64,000 nt of DNA from an uncultured Olsenella sp. (GTDB taxonomy: Bacteria > Actinomycetota > Coriobacteriia > Coriobacteriales > Atopobiaceae). The first letter of the stretch is position 1. Every line of letters begins with the position of its first letter. Below the pieces are notes generated by a model. It saw only the letters and a list, made by a program, of their open reading frames with translations, was not told the origin of the DNA and ran no database searches. Shown here one piece after another: positions 41,482 to 49,019 of this stretch. A program made the position numbers and the translations under genes. The DNA is taken from positions 1 through 64,000 of the forward strand of contig OMVJ01000006.1 of NCBI GenBank assembly GCA_900314495.1, read 5' to 3'.

Positions 41482-41880
41482 TTAGACTTTTCGCGTCGCA
41501 GCAGCATCATTACGCATGATGTCAACGTCAAGTACCGAAGACCCCGCGCGGAAGATGTTGCACACGTTGGCGATCTGCTCCACGCTGTAGGGCGGGCACT
41601 CGTAGCAGGCCTGGAGCCACTCCACCATGCAGCGCGGGGTGTGGAGCCGGTCGCCCGTGGGCCCGTTGCTGCGCGTGAGGGCGATGTTGGACTTGGCCAG
41701 CACCGTGCGCTCTATCTCGTCGATCACGTCGTAGGTGCTGGGGAAGTAGACGTAGAAGGTCGACCGCACGATGCCCACGCGCCGACGCAGCTCCGTCACC
41801 GTAATCTTCTCGTAGGGCATCTCGCGCATCATCTGCACGTAGGCGTCGATGATCGACTGCCTGGTTCGTTCCGTCTTCCC
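41482..41880 (-). pseudogene. TetR-family regulator, both ends damaged
   Basis: The HTH is intact (RTRQSIIDAYVQMMREMPYE, then VTELRRRVGIVRSTFYVYFP). No usual start codon lies in frame, and upstream of about 41880 the frame becomes antisense to an unrelated membrane-protein tail. After ACYECPPYS the C-terminus no longer resembles a TetR ligand domain. It is best read as a truncated gene. Confidence 0.6.
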
Positions 41881-42036
41881 ATACAGCTCACGGTGCTCCT
41901 GGTCTGCCTGGCACTCTCCGCAATCTTCATGGCCTGCGTCTTCGGCCTGCTCAAGGCAGTCTTGGGCTTCGCCCCCATCAAGCTCACCTTTAGTGACGAT
42001 GACCCGCAGGCGGAACCTAAGGACGGGCAACGCTAG
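41866..42036 (+). pseudogene. C-terminal fragment of a membrane protein
   Basis: One frame reads LTVLLVCLALSAIFMACVFG, one complete membrane helix, then an acidic tail ending DGQR and a stop at 42034. A good terminator follows at 42063. There is no start; the left end collides with the TetR fragment near 41880, marking a rearrangement junction. Confidence 0.45.
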
Positions 42037-42062
42037 CAACATACTCATCACAGGCACGACCT

Positions 42063-42100
42063 GCCCCGCTGACCCTAACAAGGAGCCGGCGGGGCTTTAT
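42063..42100 (+). terminator. Terminator after the membrane-protein fragment
   Basis: GCCCCGC (42063-42069) pairs with GCGGGGC (42089-42095), with further pairing inside, followed by TTTAT. Confidence 0.65.
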
Positions 42101-42552
42101 GCTGGCACGATAGCCGCCGGGTGCCGAGAATGCTTGGCCCACAGAATACCCAGCAGCATGCCGAAGGCGGAGATAAGCGCCCCCGCCACCAACATTCCCT
42201 ACTCCGGTGCGTTCAGCTTGTCAAAGGCAAGGTTGTTTGAGACTTTGAAGGTGTCATACTCGGCGAGCATGTACATCAGGCCAAAGAGTAGGGCGGACGC
42301 CCACTTGCCCCTTCCCCAATAGTCGTTCTTGCCAATGATGAGTGAGACGACGAGCGTCGTGACGGGCAGAATGATCCAGAGGAACATCAGGCTGTACCCC
42401 ATGGCGTCGCTTCCGCTGGTGAAGAACCAGTACACGATCATGGCGACGGCCCAGATGAGCAGGTAGGCAAGGACTATGGCTATCCTGTTCTTGGCTGTGT
42501 TGCTTCTAACGACGTCCGTGCTCTCCTCCAGGTAGTTTGTGGGATCGGTGGT
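42097..42552 (-). pseudogene. Small membrane protein with an in-frame amber codon and no start
   Basis: The frame runs TDPTNYLEESTDVVRS, then helices (IAIVLAYLLIWAVAMIVYWF; LMFLWIILPVTTLVVSLIIG), then DKLNAPE and a TAG at 42199-42201. Past the TAG it continues in the same frame with another helix (GMLVAGALISAFGMLLGILW) to TAA 42097. No ATG, GTG or TTG lies at the expected start, although AGAGAGGAG and a TATAAT-like box precede it. Both lesions point to a dead gene. Confidence 0.6.
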
Positions 42553-42720
42553 GCCCGGCGCACTCCTCTCTTACAACTTTGATTATATGGAGGCCGCTGC
42601 TCGTGCCCAGCAAATGGCTTTTACAAGGATCGAATAGGCGCGTCAAAATCCTTTTACATCCCGCTCAACCACGCATCTTCGCGGGTTTTCCAGCAGCGCA
42701 ACAGGGAGCCAGGGTTTGCC

Positions 42721-42900
42721 TTATTTGCCCTTGGGCCGCTTGAACGAGTCGCGGCGCATGCGGTAGATCTGGTACTGCTCGTCGGCAGTTGGCGTGTGGC
42801 TGGAGTCCTCGCGCGCCGACGCGACGATTATCTGTCTTACCAGGAGTACGCCGAGTGCGAGCACAAACGCCATGGCTGCAAGCACGCCGGGGTCATCCAT
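42721..42900 (-). CDS. Small single-helix membrane protein
   Basis: A 59-residue protein; ATG 42900 follows AGGAGG at 7 bases, a strong ribosome site. One membrane helix (VLAAMAFVLALGVLLVRQII) is followed by a basic cytoplasmic tail (RMRRDSFKRPKGK). Function is unknown. The preceding ~180 bases (42553-42720) contain nothing recognisable. Confidence 0.65.
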   Translation of the reverse strand: MDDPGVLAAMAFVLALGVLLVRQIIVASAREDSSHTPTADEQYQIYRMRRDSFKRPKGK

Positions 42901-43205
42901 GGCGGGCCTCCTGTTCTTGGGATGGCTGAAGGGGCGCTGCGCACTTGGCAGTGATTGACAACCAGAATTGCTGACCCAGAGTCTATTATGCCTTCCCCTC
43001 ACACAATGTGGTGCCTCGGTCCGCGTCCCTGGGGTCGGGGGACCAGTTTAGTGGTCAAGGTCATCTTTCATGACGCTCTGACCTGCAGTTTATTCAAAGA
43101 GTTGACGAATGACCCGACCCCGTCAACGGAGGCGGGGTCCATCCAGAGTCCATTTCTGTTAGCTTGGAAGGCAAGCCCTTTGCCCACCTGACCCTGGAGA
43201 CTGAC

Positions 43206-43973
43206 ATGTTTGATGTTCAAATGACCCCCAACCTGCTTGGCATCAAAATCTCGGGTGCATATGACGATCTTGATCAGCTTTACGACTCCGTCTGGGACTT
43301 GTGCCTTACGGATGACGACTATGAGTCTGGCAGAAAGGCGACGGTGGATGAGCTCATCATGTGCAACCGCCTGCTCGCCCTCTGCTATGACTTGCGCCAC
43401 GCCTACCAAGGCTCGCGGAACATCGAGGTGGTGCCGGGCGACGTCTCTCAGGAGGCCGCGGAGTGGCAGGGGATTGAGATTCCGGACAAGCGCGTGGTGC
43501 TCTCGGTTGAGGTGCTGTACCCAGAGGCCATGTACGAACTTCTGGTGCTCGACTACCTCATCACGCGCCGTCATCGGCAAGAAAAGTGCGATGTGGACCA
43601 CGAGAAGAGCGTCTCGATGGTGCGCCTCTACCTCGCGAAACTCTTGGACGCGGTGGGGAAGGTGGCCAGCAAGGGCAGGTTCTCGCGCATCCGCAAGATT
43701 GTGTCGCTCGGGGTTTGGAACCTGCCGGCCATGTACACCCAGTGGGTCGACATCTTGGATTGCGACTACGGCATGATGTCAAAGAAGCAGAGGTCAGAGG
43801 CCCTTTCCACCATCGTGCGTGACCTGGCCGAATACAGCCTCCACGACGACTATCGTCGCATGAAGCGCGACGTCGACCAGTGGGTGCAGAAGCAGGATCA
43901 CCCGTTCCCAGTCTCGCGCGACGACGTGCGGCTGAACTTGCAGTGGCCGAGCGAGGAGGATGTTCCTTGGTAG
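43206..43973 (+). CDS. Conserved-looking protein of unknown function
   Basis: A 255-residue soluble protein. ATG 43206 follows TGGAGA and is preferred over an upstream TTG without a ribosome site. The sequence is rich in charged and aromatic residues and predicted mixed alpha/beta, with DDLDQLYDSVWDLC early, ALCYDLRHAYQGSRNIEVVP in the middle and YSLHDDYRRMKRDVDQWVQK at the end. No motif identifies an enzyme. It is convergent with the PNPOx-like gene, with a 6-base gap. Confidence 0.7.
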   Translation: MFDVQMTPNLLGIKISGAYDDLDQLYDSVWDLCLTDDDYESGRKATVDELIMCNRLLALCYDLRHAYQGSRNIEVVPGDVSQEAAEWQGIEIPDKRVVLSVEVLYPEAMYELLVLDYLITRRHRQEKCDVDHEKSVSMVRLYLAKLLDAVGKVASKGRFSRIRKIVSLGVWNLPAMYTQWVDILDCDYGMMSKKQRSEALSTIVRDLAEYSLHDDYRRMKRDVDQWVQKQDHPFPVSRDDVRLNLQWPSEEDVPW

Positions 43974-43979
43974 CGGTGC

Positions 43980-44516
43980 CTACGCCTCCCACCACTGGCG
44001 GGCGGAGTAACCGTTCTTCTTGAAGCCGGACGAAAGCACGTCGATGCGCGTGGGCGTCACCTTCACCAGGTGCATGGGGGAGGCTAGCTTTCGCAGCGCC
44101 TCCACCGGCACGCCTTGGGCCTTCGCGTGGGCAACATACTCCTCGCAGAAGGGCGCGACCAGCCGCGCCAAGCCCTGTACCTGCACTCCATTGGTGGTGC
44201 CGAAGCCGGCGTAGGGGTCGAAGACCGCGACACTCACCTGCGGGTTGGCAAGGAGCCCGTGGAGCTTCTGGCCGCCCTCGGTGAAGATCCAGAGGGCGTC
44301 GTCGTGGAAGCCGTACTCCACGGGCGTGCAGCGAACGTATCCGTCGGTCCCCGTCGCGAGCGCGCAGGTGTTGTGCGAGCCCAGGAAGCTGCGGATGTAG
44401 GCGGCAAGCTCGTCCGCTGGCATGCGCTTCGCCTCCGGCTCCCGCGCGGTCCAGTAGCCGACTGCCGCCTGACGCTGCTCTGCCGTGAACTGCTCGTCCG
44501 TCTCGTTTGCTTCCAT
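43980..44516 (-). CDS. Pyridoxamine 5'-phosphate oxidase-like flavin-binding protein
   Basis: A 178-residue protein; ATG 44516 follows AAGGAGG at 5 bases. The split-barrel flavin fold is recognisable: HNTCALATGTDGYVRCTPVEYGF, summarised as LATGTDGYVRCTPVEYGF, then LWIFTEGGQKLHGLLANPQV and VKVTPTRIDVL. Such proteins bind FMN, F420 or heme and often reduce small molecules. Upstream is a promoter region containing repeated CACGCGTG palindromes. Confidence 0.82.
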   Translation of the reverse strand: MEANETDEQFTAEQRQAAVGYWTAREPEAKRMPADELAAYIRSFLGSHNTCALATGTDGYVRCTPVEYGFHDDALWIFTEGGQKLHGLLANPQVSVAVFDPYAGFGTTNGVQVQGLARLVAPFCEEYVAHAKAQGVPVEALRKLASPMHLVKVTPTRIDVLSSGFKKNGYSARQWWEA

Positions 44517-44599
44517 TGCGCCCTCCTTGTGATGCGCCATCTTGTCGTGACCGTTATACCCCAAAACTGTTGCGTTTCATGTAGGGTGCGTTGGCGCGT

Positions 44600-44733
44600 G
44601 GCACGCGTGTTATGCAAAACCCGTAACACGCGTGCCGTGGGGATGTGCTCGTGCCAACTGGGGTGATAGCATGTCATCAAGCTGGCACGCGTGTTGTTTG
44701 CTCCCAATAACACGCGTGTGATAACACGCGTGC
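44600..44733. repeat. Array of CACGCGTG palindromes
   Basis: CACGCGTG occurs at 44602, 44627, 44686, 44711 and 44725. The first two sit in a perfect 13-bp inverted repeat, GGCACGCGTGTTA (44600-44612) and TAACACGCGTGCC (44624-44636). The third and fourth form a similar arrangement with the same 25-bp spacing. The array lies upstream of the PNPOx-like gene and behind a GGTATAAC -10 candidate. Confidence 0.85.
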
Positions 44734-44785
44734 GGCAGCACTGGCGTTGCTGACAGGGTCAGGCGTCGGGGCAGCTTGCTTCGTA

Positions 44786-45835
44786 CTAGTCCTTTTGCTT
44801 GAGAAGGTAGTCGTTGTTAATGACCTTCATGGAGAGCGGCCCACCCAGCGTTGCGGAGTACACGGGCACGACCGGCCTGATTACAATGCCTTCCTTGCGC
44901 CGGCCGGACTTGTACGTGCCCTTGGCGCGCTCGATGAGTTCGTCCTCCGTGCGGTAGGGGAAGGCGGGACCCCGCTCCTCGACGGGCACGGTTTGGAGCC
45001 CAAGTGCGTCACAGGTCGCAAGCAGGTCGTCCAGCGGCATGCGCTCGTGCGTGGCTAGGTCGATGAGCGTGAAGCAGAAGAGCTCGTTCCGCATGAGCAC
45101 AAGCGGGTTCTTTTGGATGCCGGGCCCGCAGAACTCGCCTTGAATGGCAAGGTCCCTGCCAGAATCGTGCGCAAACGCGGCGAACTTCTCGGGCAGGCCG
45201 TGCTCGTGGGCGTAGTTCCACATGGCGCAGGTGGGCGTGTCCTTGTACTCGAAGTTGTGGCCGCACACGCCAAAGACCCCGTGCTCGAAGTACATGGTGC
45301 AGCTGGTGCCGTCCATCTTGGTGGATATGTAGTACTCGCCGGCGGCTGTAAGCTCGCCGATGAGCCCGGGCTCCGATTGCACGCGCGTCTCGTCCGTCTT
45401 GGGGATGCCGGCGTGAAAGGACCCGAGGGAGACCCCGGCGCCCGTGTCTTGTTCGGGCATCTCCCACTTGCGCACGCGGAGAAGTTGGGTCACATCTGTG
45501 CCAACCTCGGCGTTTGCACCCACCTCGGGGAACTGCGAGAGCGGCAGGACCAAGCCTTGCGAGAGTTGCCCGCGGAGCTTCATGGTGCGGATGCGCATGC
45601 CGCGCCCCATGAACTCGTTGCTGCGGAACGACCGCGCGCGAAGGAACTCGAACCGGGGGTCGTCGTCGGGGAGGAAGGAATCCACCTCAAAGTAAACGCA
45701 CTTGTCGCCGGGCTTGAAGTCACCCTTGTTCACGACAACCTTCCAGCCCAGGATCTGTGCGCAAACCAGCCGGTCGGCACCCTCAATGGGCTCGATGCTC
45801 AACACTTCTTGCACGCTTGCCAACTTTCTTGCCAC
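44786..45835 (-). CDS. RNA ligase of the DRB0094 (Rnl5) family
   Basis: A 349-residue protein. The N-terminal ~150 residues form the OB-like module of this family (MARKLASVQEVLSIEPIEGA; GDKCVYFEVDSFLP). The adenylyltransferase domain follows, with motif I STKMDGTS (Lys near 173), motif IIIa-like GEFCGPGI, motif IV EGIVIRP and motif V SMKVINNDYLLK. Rnl5 ligases seal 3'-OH/5'-phosphate RNA ends, including nicks in duplexes. A second, mechanistically different ligase (RtcB) lies 1.1 kb away on the other strand. The gene appears monocistronic. Confidence 0.92.
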   Translation of the reverse strand: MARKLASVQEVLSIEPIEGADRLVCAQILGWKVVVNKGDFKPGDKCVYFEVDSFLPDDDPRFEFLRARSFRSNEFMGRGMRIRTMKLRGQLSQGLVLPLSQFPEVGANAEVGTDVTQLLRVRKWEMPEQDTGAGVSLGSFHAGIPKTDETRVQSEPGLIGELTAAGEYYISTKMDGTSCTMYFEHGVFGVCGHNFEYKDTPTCAMWNYAHEHGLPEKFAAFAHDSGRDLAIQGEFCGPGIQKNPLVLMRNELFCFTLIDLATHERMPLDDLLATCDALGLQTVPVEERGPAFPYRTEDELIERAKGTYKSGRRKEGIVIRPVVPVYSATLGGPLSMKVINNDYLLKQKD

Positions 45836-45916
45836 GTTTTTCTCCTTTCCTGTGGCGTGTCGCGCAACGCGGCCGTACTTGATGCGGCCGTGCTTGGCGT
45901 TGGAGTTGATCGATAT

Positions 45917-45953
45917 AGAAAAAGCGGGCCCGGAGGATGCTCCGAGCCCGCTT
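45917..45953 (-). terminator. Minus-strand terminator upstream of the RNA ligase gene
   Basis: On the minus strand AAGCGGGCTCGGAG and CTCCGGGCCCGCTT form a 14-bp stem followed by TTTTTC. Its stem closely resembles the plus-strand terminator at 46672. It ends an unidentified minus-strand transcript from the 46-kb region. Confidence 0.85.
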
Positions 45954-45976
45954 GCCCTATCTGGTGCTACTCTTGC

Positions 45977-46162
45977 CTAGGGGTTGCGTCTGAAGGCGCA
46001 ACGACCTTGGCCGGAAGGGCGGGCTCGGTCCTGGGAGCTATAATCCAGGCACAGTGACTGCTGGGGCAGCTGCTGCAGCCACGGCTGCGGCAGGGAGTGA
46101 CTATTGCGGCGGTCTGCCGCAACGTTCCACGCGTTTGCCCTGTATGCCGCCATGAGTGCCAT
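45977..46162 (-). CDS. Doubtful small open frame before a terminator
   Basis: A 61-codon frame (MALMAAYRANAWNVAADRR onward) starts 9 bases after GGAG and stops 24 bases before the terminator at 45953, so its position suits a gene. Its C-terminal composition (Gln, Ser, Arg rich) is poor. The transcript may instead be non-coding. Confidence 0.2.
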   Translation of the reverse strand: MALMAAYRANAWNVAADRRNSHSLPQPWLQQLPQQSLCLDYSSQDRARPSGQGRCAFRRNP

Positions 46163-46385
46163 GCCTGTAGCTCCGTCCGTGTGATGAGTGCTGGGTTGGT
46201 GTTGGGGTTGGCCGGTCCGGCACAAGCCGTAATCAGGTTGAATTCGTGGCAAAGAAACTAGCCCCCGCGGCGGTGCCCCGTCAAGCGTCATCGGACGGCT
46301 TTTTTCGAAAGTCGCCTTTGTGTCCCTTACAAGGGACAGTGACGCGAGTTTCTTCCCGCTGGGGTGACATTCTTTGGATTCTGGC
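46163..46385. other. Intergenic region with no gene recognised
   Basis: No convincing frame or RNA family is visible. A minus-strand promoter for whatever ends at 45917 may lie here, but I cannot point to it. Confidence 0.4.
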
Positions 46386-46415
46386 TTGACGGCCTTGGCG
46401 TGCGGATGGTAGTTT
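46386..46415 (+). promoter_or_regulatory. Candidate promoter of the 53-residue gene
   Basis: TTGACG (46386-46391) and TAGTTT (46410-46415) are 18 bases apart, about 65 bases before the ATG at 46479. Confidence 0.45.
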
Positions 46416-46478
46416 CCAGCTGAACGCGGTGAATACCGCGCAACTCAATCACCCTCAACAACAGGACGAGAAGCCAAC

Positions 46479-46640
46479 ATGCAGCTCAGGACCCACATCA
46501 CCAACAACGCGCAGCTCGCGGGCCATGCCCTCGGGTGCAGCCTCGTTGTGCCTCAGGGCTACCTGTATGTGCAGGGGCGCAATCTGCTGGTGGCAAATTG
46601 CCGGCTTCGAGTCCACGGCGTCGGGACCAATGGGTCCTAA
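46479..46640 (+). CDS. 53-residue protein of unknown function
   Basis: ATG 46479 follows AGGACGAG. The sequence runs MQLRTHITNNAQLAGHALGC, then SLVVPQGYLYVQGRNLLVAN, and ends HGVGTNGS. It looks like a compact beta-rich fold rather than random frame. A promoter-like element precedes it and a good terminator follows 32 bases after the stop, so it forms a complete transcription unit. It lies between the two RNA ligase genes. No family is recognised. Confidence 0.55.
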   Translation: MQLRTHITNNAQLAGHALGCSLVVPQGYLYVQGRNLLVANCRLRVHGVGTNGS

Positions 46641-46671
46641 GACGTCAACCACACCCAAAGGGGAATGTGAG

Positions 46672-46700
46672 CGGGCTCGGAGCAATCCGGGCCCGTTTTC
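46672..46700 (+). terminator. Terminator of the 53-residue gene
   Basis: CGGGCTCGG (46672-46680) pairs with CCGGGCCCG (46687-46695) with one wobble, then TTTTC. Its stem sequence is nearly the same as the terminator at 45917. Confidence 0.82.
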
Positions 46701-46745
46701 TTCATCTCGCGGAACGCGTGCGAACAGCTTGCGCGCAAATGACAC

Positions 46746-46834
46746 GCCCCCGTGGCGGAACTGGCAGACGCGGCGGCTTCAGGAGCCGTTGCCGGCAACA
46801 CGGCGTCCGAGTTCGAATCTCGGCGGGGGCACCA
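46746..46834 (+). tRNA. tRNA-Leu(CAG)
   Basis: Acceptor GCCCCCG/CGGGGGC, anticodon loop TTCAGGA with anticodon CAG, long variable arm, GTTCGAATC T arm and encoded CCA (46832-46834). Confidence 0.97.
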
Positions 46835-46921
46835 ACAATGAGCGGCGGGCTGCGCGCGCGAGCAGCCAGCTTGTGCGATATGAACTGAGTAAGTTGCAAG
46901 AAGAGGGAAGGAAACATCAAT

Positions 46922-48121
46922 ATGTTTACGATTGAGGGCAAGTACGCCACGGCTGAGTGCTTTGCCACGCTCATCGACGACGGTGCCGTGGAACAGGTCC
47001 GCGCCATGTGTGACCAGCCCTTTACTGAAGGCGCCAACGTTCGCATCATGCCCGACGCACACGCAGGCAAGGGCTGCGTCATCGGCACCACCATGCGCGT
47101 AACAGACAAGGCGGTGCCCAACGTCGTGGGCGTGGACATAGGCTGCGGCATGCTGACGGTGGACGTTGGCAAGGCTCCCATCGACCTGCCCAGGCTGGAC
47201 GAAGCTTGCCATGAGGTTCCCTCGGGCAAGCGCGTGTGGGACGGCCGACGCGAGCGCTTTGACCTGGAGGAGCTGCGTTGCTTCCGCCAGCTCAAGGACA
47301 CCAAGCGGCTGGGCCGCAGCATAGGCACGCTGGGCGGTGGCAACCACTTCGTGGAGGTGGACGTGGATACCAACGGCGTCCAGCACCTGGTCATCCACTC
47401 GGGCTCGCGCAATTTGGGCACCCAGGTGGCAAACCTCTATCAGGAGCTGGCCATTGGCCTGCACCAGGGCATGGAGGAGTACTTCGCCAGGAAGGACGCG
47501 CTCATTGTCGAGTACAAGGCCACGGGTCGCCGCAAGGAGATTCGGTCCGCCCTGCAGGCGCTGCGTTGGCAGAACCACGAGCCGGACGCGCCGGCGGAGC
47601 TCTGCTGGCTGTATGGCAGCTACCTGGCAGACTACCTGCACGACGTCGCGGTGTGCCAGCGCTTTGCCCGCCTCAACCGCGAGGTCATGGCGCGAGAGAT
47701 TTGCCAGCGCGCGGGTCTGGCGCCTGGCGACGTCTTCCACACGGTGCACAACTACATAGACACCGGCGAGATGATCCTGCGCAAGGGTGCCATCGCGGCG
47801 CACGCGGGCGAGCTGGTGCTGATTCCGCTCAACATGCGCGACGGCTCGGTGCTGGCGCGCGGCCGCGGCAACGCGGACTGGAACTTCTCGGCCCCGCACG
47901 GCGCGGGCCGGCTGATGTCGCGCACGGACGCCTTCGCGAACCTCTCCATGGCGGACTACCGCGAGGCCATGGCCGGCGTCTACACCACATCCGTCACGGA
48001 GCGCACGCTGGACGAGGCGCCGGGCGCCTACAAGTCCGTGGACGACATCATGGGCCCCATCGCTGCGTCCGTGGACGTGCTCGACGTCATGAAGCCCATC
48101 TACAACTTCAAGGCGCAATAA
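46922..48121 (+). CDS. rtcB: RtcB-family RNA ligase
   Basis: A 399-residue protein; ATG 46922 follows AAGGAAA. Signature blocks include MPDAHAGKGCVIGTTM, GVDIGCGML (Asp and Cys of the metal site), GTLGGGNHFVEV, VIHSGSRNLG and the C-terminal SARGRGN-like turn LARGRGNADWN preceding the GTP-linked His region (APHGAGRLMSR). RtcB seals 2',3'-cyclic phosphate or 3'-phosphate ends to 5'-OH using GTP and Mn2+. It is 88 bases downstream of tRNA-Leu(CAG). It may repair tRNA cut by toxins; that is inference from the family. Confidence 0.95.
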   Translation: MFTIEGKYATAECFATLIDDGAVEQVRAMCDQPFTEGANVRIMPDAHAGKGCVIGTTMRVTDKAVPNVVGVDIGCGMLTVDVGKAPIDLPRLDEACHEVPSGKRVWDGRRERFDLEELRCFRQLKDTKRLGRSIGTLGGGNHFVEVDVDTNGVQHLVIHSGSRNLGTQVANLYQELAIGLHQGMEEYFARKDALIVEYKATGRRKEIRSALQALRWQNHEPDAPAELCWLYGSYLADYLHDVAVCQRFARLNREVMAREICQRAGLAPGDVFHTVHNYIDTGEMILRKGAIAAHAGELVLIPLNMRDGSVLARGRGNADWNFSAPHGAGRLMSRTDAFANLSMADYREAMAGVYTTSVTERTLDEAPGAYKSVDDIMGPIAASVDVLDVMKPIYNFKAQ

Positions 48122-48193
48122 GGTTGGTGCCGCTTCCTTTCCTGGAAACGGCACCAACACATGCGGCACGGGGCGGTTGGCTCCGTCGGATGG

Positions 48194-48352
48194 TCAGTGA
48201 GTCATAGCTTTTGCGTGGGCAATGTCGCCTAGAACAGCATTTATGAACCCTTGGTTGCCATCTTCGAGCGCGGCATTTAGGTATGCCACGGCGTCCTCAT
48301 CTGTTTCCAGGAATTCAGATCCGTCCCACGGCTCAGACTTTTTCAGTTTCAT
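48194..48352 (-). pseudogene. Truncated addiction-module antidote (HigA-like)
   Basis: Fifty-two residues: MKLKKSEPWDGSEFLETDED, then AVAYLNAALEDGN and AVLGDIAHAKAMTH. This is the N-terminal half of the putative addiction-module antidote family, which normally runs on through a full HTH (Met-Thr-Gln ... Ala-Leu). The stop comes just before the DNA-binding helix. It overlaps the frameshifted frame upstream, as expected of a toxin-antidote pair. Confidence 0.6.
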
Positions 48353-48519
48353 TAGTCTTGCCCCACTCGTACTCGACATGCAGCTTCTTTGCGAGGTTCG
48401 TCAACTCCCTAGTACAGCGAGAGGTACACACGCGCATGCGGGTTGCGGATGAGCCGCAAAGTGGACTTGCCAAAGGCCGGCGCCAGCGAGCCGTACACGT
48501 CGATGATGCTGCTGGCCAT
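48333..48519 (-). pseudogene. Frameshifted small gene upstream of the antidote relic
   Basis: From ATG 48519 the frame reads MASSIIDVYGSLAPAFGKST ... ARVYLSLY and stops. A +1 shift there continues RELTNLAKKLHVEYEWG to a stop at 48333 that overlaps the antidote start. The joined reading is protein-like. Its place suggests the toxin partner, but I cannot match it to a toxin family. Confidence 0.35.
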
Positions 48520-48533
48520 GGGCCTCCTTCAGG

Positions 48534-48562
48534 TGATTCAGGGGGACGGTTCTTGCGTCTCA
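48534..48562. repeat. 29-nt GGGGGACG palindrome, single copy
   Basis: TGATTCAGGGGGACG followed by GTTCTTGCGTCTCA; the left arm is degraded relative to the copies at 22960 and 50244. Confidence 0.8.
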
Positions 48563-48918
48563 TTTTCGTCCTATTGTAGGACGGGCGACCGTGGCGTTGC
48601 TTCGCGAAGGCCCATCTTTCCCGGCGGAACCAATGCCGAGCCCACTGCTGGATAGCCGGATGGCGGCAAAAACCGCGAGCCCCTGAGAGCCGTTCTAAGG
48701 CCGTCTTTGGTTTCCCTGCGAGGAATTACACCTCGATGAAGCTTGTTGCCGTTCGCGGCAGAAGGTGCCCTTTGCCCCGGTGTGCAAACGAGCCCAAAAA
48801 ACACCCCGTTTGACCTGCGGTTTTTCTGGTGGCCATACCGCACGTAGGCGAAGACCCCACTCAAGAACACGTGCTTTTACCTGCGCGTTTTCATGGGCTG
48901 GTAGGTTCGAGCCTCAGA
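48563..48918. other. Intergenic region with no gene recognised
   Basis: Frames here lack ribosome sites and plausible composition. I see no RNA family. It leads into the inverted-repeat promoter at 48919. Confidence 0.4.
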
Positions 48919-49009
48919 AAAACCGTCGCACCTTTGTCCGCTATAATGAAGAAACTGCAGGTGGTATAATCAAGTATCGAAGTAAAACTTGTAAAGGTGC
49001 GACGGTTTT
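48919..49009. promoter_or_regulatory. Promoter framed by a perfect 17-bp inverted repeat
   Basis: AAAACCGTCGCACCTTT (48919-48935) and its exact reverse complement (48993-49009) enclose 57 bases that contain two TATAAT boxes (48942, 48965). The second has an extended TGG. The right arm ends just before the GGAGG ribosome site of the AbiEi-like gene, so binding of both arms would block transcription. Confidence 0.8.
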
Positions 49010-49019
49010 GGAGGGCCGA

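Noticed and set aside
45960-46300. Possible tmRNA or other stable RNA on the minus strand
   Set aside because: It ends at a good terminator and has an Ala-rich frame, but lacks a tRNA-like 3' end, a TTCGA T loop and a tag ending in Ala-Leu-Ala-Ala; no RNase P or SRP core motif is present either.
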